Shown piece after piece: positions 34,577 to 45,117 of a DNA stretch of 64,000 nucleotides. The notes under the pieces were generated by a model. That model saw only the letters and a program-made list of their open reading frames with translations, was not told the DNA's origin and did not search any database. The DNA is from Aphanocapsa lilacina HA4352-LM1 (GTDB lineage Bacteria; Cyanobacteriota; Cyanobacteriia; Gloeobacterales; Gloeobacteraceae), in NCBI GenBank assembly GCA_019359725.1, contig JAHHGR010000003.1, positions 1-64,000 of the forward strand, in the 5' to 3' direction. The position numbers and the translations under genes were made by a program. How positions within the stretch are numbered: the first letter of the stretch is position 1; every line of letters begins with the position of its first letter.

Positions 34577-36394
34577 ATGCGCGTGGGTACCGATGTGTTC
34601 GTTCTAGATGCTACCGCCCAACAGACCACTGCCGCGCCGAGCGAGCGGGCGCGTTTTCGCCGCACCAAGATTGTCGCCACCATCGGTCCCGCTGTCGACG
34701 ACCCGCAGGCTCTGCGCCGGCTCATCCAGGCCGGGGCGACGACCCTCAGACTCAATTTCTCCCACGGCACCCAGGAGGAGCACCGCCGCCGCATCGGCCT
34801 CATCCGCCAGATTTCCTTTGAACTCAACCAGCCGGTGGCCATCCTGCAGGATCTGCAAGGCCCCAAGATCCGGTTGGGCAAATTTGCCGACGGACCGATC
34901 GTCCTCAAGCACGGCGACCCGTTCATTCTGACCAGCCGCAACGTGCCCGCCAACCAGCACATCAGTCCGATCACCTACTCGCGGCTTATCCAGGAAGTGC
35001 CCAGCGGCGCCACGATCTTGCTCGACGACGGGCGGGTGGAACTGGTGGTCGAACGGGTGGACCTGGACGAGCAGTACCTGCACTGCCGGACGGTGGGGGG
35101 GGGCAAGCTCTCCAACAGCAAAGGCGTCAACTTTCCCGGCGTCACCCTCTCGGTGCCGGCGATGACCGAAAAGGACCGCGAGGATTTGCTCTTTGGCCTC
35201 AACCAGGGCGTCGATTGGGTGGCCCTCAGTTTTGTGCGCACCCCGAGCGATTTGCTCGAGCTGAAGGAACTGATTGCCCAAGCGGGCAAGCGGGTGCCGG
35301 TCATCGCCAAGATCGAAAAATTCGAGGCTTTCGAGAATCTCGACGCGGTGATCGCCGCCTGCGACGGGCTGATGGTGGCCCGCGGCGATCTGGGCGTCGA
35401 GATGCCCGCCGAGGAGGTGCCCTTGCTCCAAAAGCGGCTGATTGCCTCGGCCAACCGGGCCGGCAAGCCTGTGATCACCGCCACCCAGATGCTCGATTCG
35501 ATGGTGAGCAACAGCCGCCCGACCCGCGCCGAAGTTTCCGATGTAGCCAACGCCATCCTGGATGGCACCGACGCGGTGATGCTCTCCAACGAGACCGCCG
35601 TGGGCGAGCACCCGATCTTGGCGGTCGAGACGATGGCGCGCATCGCCGATCGCATCGAGCGCTCGATGCCCCAGCGCACCTGGGTAGATACGGGCCGCTC
35701 GATCCCGAACGCCATCTCCCAGGCGGTGGGCAGCGTTGCCCAGCAGTTGGGCGCCCAGGCGATTCTCACCCTCACCAAATCCGGCGCCACCGCCCGCAAC
35801 GTCAGCAAGTACCGGCCGAAGGTGCCGATTATCGCGATTACCCCAAGTGTGTCGGTGGCGCGCGAACTGCAGATGGTCTGGGGGGTCTACCCGCTGATGG
35901 TCCTGGATCTGCCTTCGACCCGCCAGACCTTTCAAGCGGCGATCAGCGCCGCCCAGGACGAGAACCTCGTCCTCGAAGGCGACCTGGTGGTGATGACCGC
36001 CGGCACCATCCAGGGGCTCTCCGGTTCGACGGATCTCATCAAAGTTGAGGTAGTGACAGCGATTCTCGGCCGGGGGTTGGGCCTGGGCCAGAATGCCGTG
36101 AGCGGACGCGCCCGCGTCGTGCGCCACAGCGACGAAGCGGCGGCCTTGAGTCCCGGGGACATCCTGATTGCCCCGCGCACCGACGCCAATTTTATCGAAG
36201 CGATCAAGCTCGCGGGCGGCATCGTCACCGAGGAGGGCGGCCTCACCTCCCACGCGGCGATTATCGGGTTGCGTCTCGGCCTGCCGGTGCTGCTCGGGGT
36301 CAAAGATTGCACCACCCGCATCCCGGACGGGGTGGTGCTCACCCTCGACCCGCAAAAAGGGGTCCTCTTCTCCGGGGCGGCCTCCGCCGTCTAG
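34577..36394 (+). CDS. pyk: Pyruvate kinase with C-terminal PEP-utiliser domain
   Basis: 605 residues. Catalyses PEP + ADP to pyruvate + ATP. The TIM barrel starts RRTKIVATIGPAVDDPQ and LRLNFSHG. The active-site Lys/Glu segment is VIAKIEKFEAFENLDAVI, with MVARGDLGVEMPAEEVP and TATQMLDSM. The C-terminal allosteric domain has LTKSGATARNVSKYRPKVPI. An extra domain (about 500-600) carries GGIVTEEGGLTSHAAIIGLRL, the PEP-utilising mobile domain found in the longer bacterial and cyanobacterial enzymes, though its His is in the SHAA context typical of that domain. It is followed after 5 bp by a glutaredoxin-like gene. Confidence 0.97.
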   Translation: MRVGTDVFVLDATAQQTTAAPSERARFRRTKIVATIGPAVDDPQALRRLIQAGATTLRLNFSHGTQEEHRRRIGLIRQISFELNQPVAILQDLQGPKIRLGKFADGPIVLKHGDPFILTSRNVPANQHISPITYSRLIQEVPSGATILLDDGRVELVVERVDLDEQYLHCRTVGGGKLSNSKGVNFPGVTLSVPAMTEKDREDLLFGLNQGVDWVALSFVRTPSDLLELKELIAQAGKRVPVIAKIEKFEAFENLDAVIAACDGLMVARGDLGVEMPAEEVPLLQKRLIASANRAGKPVITATQMLDSMVSNSRPTRAEVSDVANAILDGTDAVMLSNETAVGEHPILAVETMARIADRIERSMPQRTWVDTGRSIPNAISQAVGSVAQQLGAQAILTLTKSGATARNVSKYRPKVPIIAITPSVSVARELQMVWGVYPLMVLDLPSTRQTFQAAISAAQDENLVLEGDLVVMTAGTIQGLSGSTDLIKVEVVTAILGRGLGLGQNAVSGRARVVRHSDEAAALSPGDILIAPRTDANFIEAIKLAGGIVTEEGGLTSHAAIIGLRLGLPVLLGVKDCTTRIPDGVVLTLDPQKGVLFSGAASAV

Positions 36395-36399
36395 CGCCC

Positions 36400-36657
36400 G
36401 TGGACAAAATTGTCGTTTTCTACTCTAAGCCCGGCTGCTGTCTGTGCGACGCGCTGGAAGCCACCTTGCAGCAGTTGCAGCCGGATTTGGGCTTTACGGT
36501 CGAGAAGCGCGACATCCTCATCCATCCCGAATGGTTCGCCGACTTTCAGTACACCATCCCGGTGCTGGAGGTGAACGGCCGCACCCTGACAGGCCTCTCC
36601 CACCGCAGCACGGCCGCCCAACTGGCGGCCGTGCTGGAGCGGGCTTTTGTCGCTTGA
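36400..36657 (+). CDS. Glutaredoxin-like DUF836 thioredoxin-fold protein
   Basis: 85 residues from GTG 36400, five bases after the pyk stop. It begins IVVFYSKPGCCLCDALEATL, a thioredoxin fold with a CxxC (C-C-L-C) redox site, and has YTIPVLEVNGRTL with the cis-Pro typical of the fold. DUF836 members are small soluble disulfide oxidoreductases of unknown partner. Close linkage suggests co-transcription with pyk. Confidence 0.85.
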   Translation: MDKIVVFYSKPGCCLCDALEATLQQLQPDLGFTVEKRDILIHPEWFADFQYTIPVLEVNGRTLTGLSHRSTAAQLAAVLERAFVA

Positions 36658-36718
36658 GGATGCTTGCCAGCGATGCTTGAGATATGCAAGAAGTAGGATA
36701 GTCCCCACCGGTTTTCGC

Positions 36719-37240
36719 ATGAAACGCTGGTTCCTTACGGCTTTGCTGGTTGCGAGCGCGGCTCTGCCGGTCCGGGCGGATATCCGCTCCGAATTGGTGC
36801 AGACGCTGACCCAGGCCCGTGAGGTGCTCGCAACCAAACCGGGCTACGCCCAGTACCTGCAGGAGGCAGGACGGGTCACCTCGGCCCTCGACCGGGTGAT
36901 CTACAGCCGCACGCCGGTTCCGGCGAACGCCCTTGCGGCTGTCAAGTTTGTCAACAAGCAGATGCGCGCCCTCGAAGAAGCCTGGGCACTGCGCTACCGC
37001 ATCGGCCTTAAAAATCTGGACGCTCCCGACGTGGTCGGCTTTGCCGCCACGAGCCTGCCCCGGGTGCGCAAAGCCTTTGCTGCGGTCGATCCGAAGTTGC
37101 GCATCGACGATCACGTTGTCGGGCGCGGCCGGCAGAACGATGCAGAAGAGTACGTCACCTTCGCCTACGACCAGCTTGTCCAGGCAGGCTTCGAAGCGAT
37201 CGCCAAAAATCTCGACACGGCCCTTGCCCGCATCAAGTAG
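36719..37240 (+). CDS. Secreted helical protein, unknown function
   Basis: 173 residues from ATG 36719; the frame upstream overlaps the previous gene. A clean signal peptide (MKRWFLTALLVASAALPVRA, cleavage before DIR) indicates periplasmic or lumenal location. The mature protein is all helical: IRSELVQTLTQAREVLAT, ALDRVIYSRTPVPANALAAV, KFVNKQMRALEEAWALRY, then DAEEYVTFAYDQLVQAGFEA. The size and helical make-up loosely recall PsbQ-like four-helix proteins, but I cannot support that assignment. It precedes murE by 58 bp. Confidence 0.6.
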   Translation: MKRWFLTALLVASAALPVRADIRSELVQTLTQAREVLATKPGYAQYLQEAGRVTSALDRVIYSRTPVPANALAAVKFVNKQMRALEEAWALRYRIGLKNLDAPDVVGFAATSLPRVRKAFAAVDPKLRIDDHVVGRGRQNDAEEYVTFAYDQLVQAGFEAIAKNLDTALARIK

Positions 37241-37298
37241 CGAACCGGACAAAAGCTGCTACTCTAAATTCGACCTCCAGGGTACGAAGACACCTGCC

Positions 37299-38759
37299 AT
37301 GCGATTGCACGAACTGCTTGCCCGCACCGGGCTGGATACCCGCAACCTTCCCGACATCGACATTGCTGGCCTGAGCACCGATTCGCGCCAGGTACAGCCG
37401 GGGGATTTGTTTATTGGTCTTCCGGGTACGCGGGTGGATGGCAGCGAATTCTGGCCGCAGGCGATTGCCGGAGGAGCGGCGGGTCTGGTGATTTCTGAGA
37501 ACGCCCGGGGGGTGGAGGCGGCGGTGCCGGTGATCCGGGTGCCGGACGTGGTGGGCACCTGCGCCCGGCTCGCGTCTGCCTACTACGACTTTCCGGCCCG
37601 CAAACTGACCCTGGCCGGGGTGACCGGCACCAACGGCAAGACGACCACCACCCATCTGATCGAGCATCTATTAAATGCCCAGGCGCCCGCGGGACTGGTG
37701 GGGACACTCTACAGCCGCTGGCCGGGGCAGAGCCAGGAGGCCCGGCATACCACGCCCTTTGCTCTTGAGATCCAGAAGTTGCTGGCCCGAATGGTCGCGG
37801 CGGGCTGCCAGTACGGGGTGATGGAGGTCAGTTCCCACGCCCTGGCCCAGCAGCGGGTGGCGGGTTGCCGCTTCGAGGCGGCGGTCTTCACCAACCTCAC
37901 CCAGGACCACCTCGACTTCCACCCAGATATGGAAAGTTACTTCCAGGCGAAGGCGACCCTGTTCAGCCCCGAGTACCGCGTCGGGCGAGCGGTAATCAAC
38001 GCCGACGACCCGTGGGGCGCGCGCCTTGCAGCCGCCAACGACCAGGTGTGGACCTACAGCTTCCAGCCCGGCGCCGATATTTACCCCGAAGCTGCCGTCT
38101 TCACCCCGGCGGGCATCCGCGGCACCCTCGTCACCCCCGTGGGCCGCGCCGCCTTCACCAGTCCGCTGGTAGGTCAGTTCAATCTGGCCAATCTACTGGC
38201 GGCGGTCGGGGCCACTCTGGCTTTGGAGATTAATCTGGAAGCGATCGCGGCGGGGCTATCGGGCTTTGGCGGCGTACCCGGTCGCATGGAGCGGGTGAGT
38301 ACCCCGGACGACGACATCGCCGTCATCGTCGATTACGCCCACACCCCCGACGGACTGCGCAAACTGCTGGAAGCCACCCGGCCTTTTGTGCGCGGGCGGC
38401 TGGTTTGCGTATTCGGCTGCGGCGGGGATCGCGACCGCACCAAGCGCCCCCAGATGGGCCGCATCGCCGCCGAGTTGTCGGAGGTGCCGGTGGTCACCTC
38501 CGACAATCCCCGCACCGAGAATCCGGAAGCAATCTTGGATGACATCCTGGCGGGCATCCCGGTGGGGGTATCGCCGACCGTGGAAGTGGACCGCCGCCGG
38601 GCAATCTTCCAGGCATTGCTTGAAGCCAAAGCAGGCGACTGCGTGGTAATCGCCGGCAAGGGCCACGAGGACTATCAGATCTTAGGTACGACAAAGATCC
38701 ACTTCGACGATCGCGAGCAAGCCCGCGAAGCGCTCTCTAAGCGCCGTAGTCAGGGTTGA
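37299..38759 (+). CDS. murE: UDP-MurNAc-tripeptide synthetase (meso-DAP adding)
   Basis: 486 residues from ATG 37299. MurE adds the third residue to UDP-MurNAc-L-Ala-D-Glu in the cytoplasm. The ATP site is GVTGTNGKTTTTHLIEHL. VMEVSSHAL and FTNLTQDHLDFH are the central-domain motifs; CVFGCGGDRDRTKRPQMG and the DNPRTENP motif follow. DNPR is characteristic of meso-diaminopimelate-adding enzymes, consistent with a Gram-negative-type wall. It is convergent with the hydroxylase operon. Confidence 0.97.
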   Translation: MRLHELLARTGLDTRNLPDIDIAGLSTDSRQVQPGDLFIGLPGTRVDGSEFWPQAIAGGAAGLVISENARGVEAAVPVIRVPDVVGTCARLASAYYDFPARKLTLAGVTGTNGKTTTTHLIEHLLNAQAPAGLVGTLYSRWPGQSQEARHTTPFALEIQKLLARMVAAGCQYGVMEVSSHALAQQRVAGCRFEAAVFTNLTQDHLDFHPDMESYFQAKATLFSPEYRVGRAVINADDPWGARLAAANDQVWTYSFQPGADIYPEAAVFTPAGIRGTLVTPVGRAAFTSPLVGQFNLANLLAAVGATLALEINLEAIAAGLSGFGGVPGRMERVSTPDDDIAVIVDYAHTPDGLRKLLEATRPFVRGRLVCVFGCGGDRDRTKRPQMGRIAAELSEVPVVTSDNPRTENPEAILDDILAGIPVGVSPTVEVDRRRAIFQALLEAKAGDCVVIAGKGHEDYQILGTTKIHFDDREQAREALSKRRSQG

Positions 38760-38789
38760 AAGCTGATTGACGGAACGGTCAAGTCTGCT

Positions 38790-39332
38790 CTAACCTTTGC
38801 CGCCCCTGAGGCGTTGGAACATGCTGGCGAGGGTAAAACCCTGCCTGGCGTTGGGGGATTTAAAATCCACCAGTAGGACGATGCGTTCGCGGTCGCTGCG
38901 GTTCCAGGCCTCGTGCTCGGTGGTGTCGTCGAAGACAATGCTGCCGCCTTCTTGGACGCTGCGCGTCTCGGGGCCGACGCGCAAACCGCAGCCGGGGGGG
39001 ATGAGAAGGCCCATGTGGTAGCGCAATAGCCCCGCCGGTTCGCCCCGGTGCGGGGCGATGTGCAAACCGGGGGCCATTCGGGAGAAGACCGCCGTCAGCA
39101 TGCCCGGGATTTTCTTGACCAGCGCGGCTGTTTGCGGACAAAGTTTGCAATTTTTGCCGAGGGGCACCCCGTAGGTGTAGAGCGCGAAGATGTCCCATCC
39201 TTCGCCGTAGTACTGCTTTTCGGGCCAGGCAAAAAAGTTTTGATTGTCCAGCTGCTGCAGTTCGGCCAGGATGACCCGCCAGTTAGCCTCCAGGTGCGCT
39301 GCAAAAGGGTAATCTTTGGTATCGAGAAACAT
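38790..39332 (-). CDS. Aspartyl/asparaginyl beta-hydroxylase-domain protein
   Basis: 180 residues from ATG 39332; the upstream extension is not family-like. This Fe(II)/2-oxoglutarate cupin family hydroxylates Asp/Asn side chains or small substrates. Iron and cosubstrate motifs are MAPGLHIAPHRGEPAG, RYHMGLLIPPGCGLRVG, SIVFDDTTEHEAWNRSDRER (HxxW and Arg). It is the last gene of a leftward series PBP1 - SUI1 - small membrane protein - hydroxylase with gaps of 26, 5 and 8 bp, so it is likely in that operon. The protein or lipid substrate is unknown. Confidence 0.85.
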   Translation of the reverse strand: MFLDTKDYPFAAHLEANWRVILAELQQLDNQNFFAWPEKQYYGEGWDIFALYTYGVPLGKNCKLCPQTAALVKKIPGMLTAVFSRMAPGLHIAPHRGEPAGLLRYHMGLLIPPGCGLRVGPETRSVQEGGSIVFDDTTEHEAWNRSDRERIVLLVDFKSPNARQGFTLASMFQRLRGGKG

Positions 39333-39340
39333 AAATGCGT

Positions 39341-39631
39341 TCAGTCCTTGTCCTTGGCGATCCCGAGTTTGACCAGGGCGCACCACGCTGCCTTTGGGAA
39401 GATCATCAGCAGGGCGCCGACTCCCATCGCGATAGCGCGTATCCAGGCTTCGGGTCCATCGAGCCGACTGACCATCTGCCGGACAAACACGACCCAGTCG
39501 CGGCCCTTTTCGATTTCACCGCGGAAGGTGATGGAGTCGATTGGTCTTTGATCTGAATCCACGGCGCCGGGGGCCGTGCGGCCAACCGGGCTTTTCCCAC
39601 TGGACTGGTATGGATCTTCCAAGAATTTCAC
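39341..39631 (-). CDS. Small protein with one membrane segment, unknown
   Basis: 96 residues. The N-terminal 65 residues are polar. The C-terminal third has a hydrophobic segment (AWIRAIAMGVGALLMIFPKAAW). No family is recognised. It is tightly packed between yciH (5 bp) and the hydroxylase gene (8 bp), which supports it as a real gene. A membrane anchor or partner of the hydroxylase is a guess. Confidence 0.55.
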   Translation of the reverse strand: MKFLEDPYQSSGKSPVGRTAPGAVDSDQRPIDSITFRGEIEKGRDWVVFVRQMVSRLDGPEAWIRAIAMGVGALLMIFPKAAWCALVKLGIAKDKD

Positions 39632-39636
39632 CTTGC

Positions 39637-39990
39637 TCAGCCGCCAACTAGTTTAATCTTGAAGCCCAACTTTTGGAGAATGCCCGCCACTTTCTCGCGG
39701 TGTTCGCCTTGGATCTCGATTTCGCCGTCTTTGACCGTGCCGCCTGCGCCACACTCGCTTTTGAGCCGTTTGGCTAGTTCGTCGAGGTTGGCCTCGGGCA
39801 GAATGAGGCCGCTTACCACAGTCACCACCTTGCCGCGTCGGCGCTTGCGGTCGTGGGCGAGGCGGGCGGTCTGCCGATAGGGCGGGATCGATTCCGGCTC
39901 GCACGCGCACGCACTTTCCAGTTCGCCGCAGGTTTCGCAGCGAGGTTCGCAGCGCAGGTGGGTGGAATAGACGATGCGATCGGGGCTCAT
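39637..39990 (-). CDS. yciH: SUI1/eIF1-like translation factor YciH
   Basis: 117 residues. The C-terminal SUI1 domain reads GKVVTVVSGLILPEANLDELAKRLKSECGAGGTVKDGEIEIQGEH, the eIF1 core that contacts the ribosomal P site. The N-terminal 50 residues hold a Cys cluster (CEPRCETCGELESACAC) that could bind zinc, an extension seen in some cyanobacterial homologues. It sits 26 bp after the PBP1 gene on the same strand. Confidence 0.9.
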   Translation of the reverse strand: MSPDRIVYSTHLRCEPRCETCGELESACACEPESIPPYRQTARLAHDRKRRRGKVVTVVSGLILPEANLDELAKRLKSECGAGGTVKDGEIEIQGEHREKVAGILQKLGFKIKLVGG

Positions 39991-40016
39991 CCGTCCAGCA
40001 TAGGGTGAAGCGCAGT

Positions 40017-42137
40017 CTAAGGCGTCGGTGCCAAGGGGCGATTCAGTTCGCTCGAGGGCCGGGAAGGGTCCGTGGCAGCAGGATCTTCTGGATTTTGCGG
40101 CGATTCGGGGACTTCCGGAATATCCGGTACCTCGGGTGGCGGTTCGGACGTTTCGGGAGGGGCCGCGCCGTCGGTTTCGTTCGGGCAGACGAGTGGACCT
40201 TGATCGCTCTCAGAGCATTCGCCGGTCGGCTCGGACGCGGGGGAAGGCTCCTCCAGACCTTGCGGCAATTCGGCCGGGTACTCCTCACCCATCGGCGGCG
40301 AGGCTTGGAGCGGCTCGGTCTGCTTCAGGGCGGGAAAATCTTTGACCGGAAAAGTTGCCATCACCCGGCCCATGTACCGGCCCCAGAGAGCGGCTGCCAG
40401 GGTGCTGCTGCCGCGCGTCGGGCGATTGTCGTCGTTGCCCAGCCAGACGCCCGTCACCAGTTGGGGCGTGTAGCCCACAAAAAGTAAGTCGCGGTAGTTT
40501 TCGCTGGTGCCGGTCTTGCCCGCCGCCGGGCGGTCGATGGCCGCTTTGCGGCCGGTGCCGTTGGCGATGACCTGCTCCAGCATGCGGGTGACGGTGGCGG
40601 CGACCGCCGAAGAAAGAGCCACTCGGGTGCGCGGCACCGCCGCGTAGAGGACTTTGCCCTCCGCATCGGCGATGCGGCGCACGGCGGTGGGTGCCACATG
40701 GACTCCGCCGTTGGCGAGGGTGCCGTAGGCGCCGGTGAGTTCGAGCAGCGTCAGCTCCGAGGCCCCCAGGGCCATCGCCGCCCCTGTGCGCAGGCGGCTG
40801 CGCACCCCCATGCGGCGGGCGACATCGACGACTTTGTCCTCGCCCACGCGCGTAAACAGTTGCACCGCGACAGTATTGCGCGACTCTTTGAGGGCGTTCA
40901 CCAGCGTCATCTCGCCGTAGTAGCGCCGGTCGGCGTTTTTGACCTGGTAGGCGCCGAAGCGGACCGGCCGGTCGCTCAGTATGTCCTCCGGGCGGCTGCC
41001 GGATTCGATAGCGGCGGTGTAGACAAAGGTTTTGAACGTCGAACCCGGTTGGCGCAGGGCCTGCACGGTGCGGTTGAACTGGCTTTTTTGATAGTCGCCG
41101 CCGCCTGCCATCGCCCGAATTTCGCCCGTGGCTGGGTCGAGGGTGACGATCGCTCCCTGGCCGACGCGCCGGGAGCGATAATCGGCGAGTGCGCTGCCGA
41201 GCGCTTTTTGGGCTTCTAGTTGCATCTGCGGGTCGAGGGTCGTCTCGATGGTCAGCCCACCCGGAACGCTCCCGGTACCAAGCAGGCTCGCCAGCTGCGA
41301 GCGCACGTAATCGACGAAGTAGGCGGCCTGGGTTTTTTCGGAGCGGGGGCCGGGTCTGAGCACCACCGACTTTTTGCGGGCCGAGGCGTACTGCTGTGCA
41401 TTTAGATATCCCACCTCGACCATGTTCTTGAGCACCACATCGCGGCGCTTGCGCGCTAGGGTCCTGTCGATTAGCGGCGAGTAGCGGCTGGGGGCTTGGG
41501 GCAAACCGGCCAGCAGCGCCGCTTCGGTGAGGGTGAGCTTCTCGACGTTCTTGCTGAAATATAGACGTGCCGCGTCCGCGACACCGTAGGCGCCGGAGCC
41601 GAAGTAGATCTGGTTGAGGTAGAGGGTGAGAATTTCTGCTTTGGACAATTCCTGCTCGATGCGCGCGGCGATCAGGATTTCTTTGAACTTGCGCCAGAGG
41701 GTGCGCTCCTGGGTCAAGAACAAGTTGCGCGCCAATTGCTGGGTGATGGTCGAGCCGCCCTCGCGCACCTCCCCCGCCTCCGCGTCGCGCCACAGCGCCC
41801 GACCGATGCCTATCAGATCGATGCCGGGATGGTCGTAGAAGCGCCGGTCCTCGGTGGCGACGACCGCCTGGACCAGATATTCGGGTATTTGCCGGTACTT
41901 GACCTGCTTGGCCGGACCCCGGGCGGCGCTGTAGAGGCGCGACCCGTCCATCGCCTTGACGATGAGCCGGTTTTCGGGGGTAAAGCGGCGCACCTGCTGG
42001 GCGGTGGGCAGATCCCACAGCAGGGCAAACCACAGGCCCAGCAGCGCCCCAGCGATCGTGACGACAAGGCCGGTAAACCATGCTCGGCGGTGGCGGCGCC
42101 AGGTATCGGCCATGGACGCAAAAAACTTGGCGGTCAT
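40017..42137 (-). CDS. Class A penicillin-binding protein (PBP1)
   Basis: 706 residues. Bifunctional peptidoglycan synthase. One N-terminal membrane helix (AWFTGLVVTIAGALLGLWFALLW). The glycosyltransferase-51 domain has ATEDRRFYDHPGID, EGGSTITQQLARNLFL, KFKEILIAARIEQELSK. The transpeptidase has GSTFK (nucleophile Ser), SRN and KTGTSENYRD. The last 90 residues are rich in Pro, Glu and Ser, a low-complexity tail of unknown use. It leads an operon with yciH and the hydroxylase gene. A start seven codons later is possible. Confidence 0.95.
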   Translation of the reverse strand: MTAKFFASMADTWRRHRRAWFTGLVVTIAGALLGLWFALLWDLPTAQQVRRFTPENRLIVKAMDGSRLYSAARGPAKQVKYRQIPEYLVQAVVATEDRRFYDHPGIDLIGIGRALWRDAEAGEVREGGSTITQQLARNLFLTQERTLWRKFKEILIAARIEQELSKAEILTLYLNQIYFGSGAYGVADAARLYFSKNVEKLTLTEAALLAGLPQAPSRYSPLIDRTLARKRRDVVLKNMVEVGYLNAQQYASARKKSVVLRPGPRSEKTQAAYFVDYVRSQLASLLGTGSVPGGLTIETTLDPQMQLEAQKALGSALADYRSRRVGQGAIVTLDPATGEIRAMAGGGDYQKSQFNRTVQALRQPGSTFKTFVYTAAIESGSRPEDILSDRPVRFGAYQVKNADRRYYGEMTLVNALKESRNTVAVQLFTRVGEDKVVDVARRMGVRSRLRTGAAMALGASELTLLELTGAYGTLANGGVHVAPTAVRRIADAEGKVLYAAVPRTRVALSSAVAATVTRMLEQVIANGTGRKAAIDRPAAGKTGTSENYRDLLFVGYTPQLVTGVWLGNDDNRPTRGSSTLAAALWGRYMGRVMATFPVKDFPALKQTEPLQASPPMGEEYPAELPQGLEEPSPASEPTGECSESDQGPLVCPNETDGAAPPETSEPPPEVPDIPEVPESPQNPEDPAATDPSRPSSELNRPLAPTP

Positions 42138-42252
42138 CGGCTCCAGCGGGCGGGCAGGCGGGCGATATGTAGGATCAGTCTAGCGATCCGAAGCCGTGGC
42201 CGCCTCCACTGTGTCGAAGACGCCGGGCGCCCGCGCTGCGTTCCGGGCAGGC

Positions 42253-42522
42253 TTAGCCGGTGTGTTCGTTGCGCCAAACTTCGACGGTGGTCAGGCGGGC
42301 GTCGATCTGTTGGCTGAGGGCGCGGATCTTGGTGGAGAGGGTCCGCAAATTGATGGTCAATTCGTCAAATTCTGCCTGCAATAACGCCCGGCGCTGGCAA
42401 GCCATCGGGTCGGTACCGGTCACCCGGCGCAGGTTACGGTCGAGCACAAGTCGCTGCTGGTGAATTTCTCTGGCTTCGCGGTAGAGGAGGTCGCGCTTGC
42501 TGTGTAGAGCCTCTAGATCCAT
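42253..42522 (-). CDS. Small coiled-coil protein, unknown
   Basis: 89 residues from ATG 42522; the frame runs 69 codons further upstream without coding character and would overlap rpsT's control region. Almost entirely helical: LHSKRDLLYREAREIHQQRL, LLQAEFDELTINLRTLSTKI, RALSQQIDARLTTVEVW. Heptad-like Leu/Ile spacing suggests a coiled-coil dimer. No family is recognised. It is divergent from rpsT with 142 bp between. Confidence 0.6.
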   Translation of the reverse strand: MDLEALHSKRDLLYREAREIHQQRLVLDRNLRRVTGTDPMACQRRALLQAEFDELTINLRTLSTKIRALSQQIDARLTTVEVWRNEHTG

Positions 42523-42664
42523 CGAGAACCGTCTCTGTGTTCGGCACCGGTCAGTATATCCGCTGCATCGGAAGCTGCTTTGCGCGTGCAAGAACTTGTC
42601 ACAAAGATCGACGCTTTGGTTTAAAATTGTGTGCTGCCGAAGTATTTGCCAGGAAGAGAACACC

Positions 42665-42973
42665 GTGCCGAATATCAAATCTGCCATCAAGCGGGTCGAT
42701 GTGGCCGAGCGCAATCGCCAGCGCAACATCGCCTACAAATCGATGATCAAAACCTTCACCAAAAAGTTCATGACCCGCCTGGGCGAATACGCCCAATCGC
42801 CCTCCGAAGCGGTGCTCACCGAGGTGCAGGCGCTTTTGAACCAGACCTTCAGCCGCATCGACAAGGCGATCAAGGCGGGCGTCATCCACACCAACACCGG
42901 CGCGCGCAAAAAATCCCGCCTCGACGCCGCGCTGCGCACCACCCTCGCCAAAGCCCAGGCCAAGGCCGGCTAG
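42665..42973 (+). CDS. rpsT: 30S ribosomal protein S20
   Basis: 102 residues with a GTG start ([20 protein letters not shown] follows, the family N-terminus). The three-helix S20 protein binds the 5' and 3' minor domains of 16S rRNA. The C-terminal helix has the usual [15 protein letters not shown]. acs starts 4 bp after its stop, so the two are probably co-transcribed. Confidence 0.97.
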   Translation: MPNIKSAIKRVDVAERNRQRNIAYKSMIKTFTKKFMTRLGEYAQSPSEAVLTEVQALLNQTFSRIDKAIKAGVIHTNTGARKKSRLDAALRTTLAKAQAKAG

Positions 42974-42977
42974 CGCC

Positions 42978-44921
<1,944 letters not shown>

Positions 44922-45117
44922 AATCTGCGCGGGTGTAAAAATCGCAGCGGTGGCCCGGTAAAAAGTTAACCGTACAGTGAGACCTTCGAGCCCAAAATTT
45001 CGCTTACTAAATAGACCCTCGAACGGCCCGCCGTCTGGAGTGCCTGCGGCGGGTTGCGCCGTGGAGTCGGGTTGCCGGACACGGACGAAGCCGCCCCATC
45101 CCACCCATCAGCACAAG

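Noticed and set aside
34604-36355. 583-codon minus-strand frame opposite pyruvate kinase
   Set aside because: Antisense shadow of a fully conserved enzyme gene.
37195-37215. HIP1-like GCGATCGC octamers
   Set aside because: Only a few scattered copies were seen, not the dense distribution typical of HIP1-bearing cyanobacteria.
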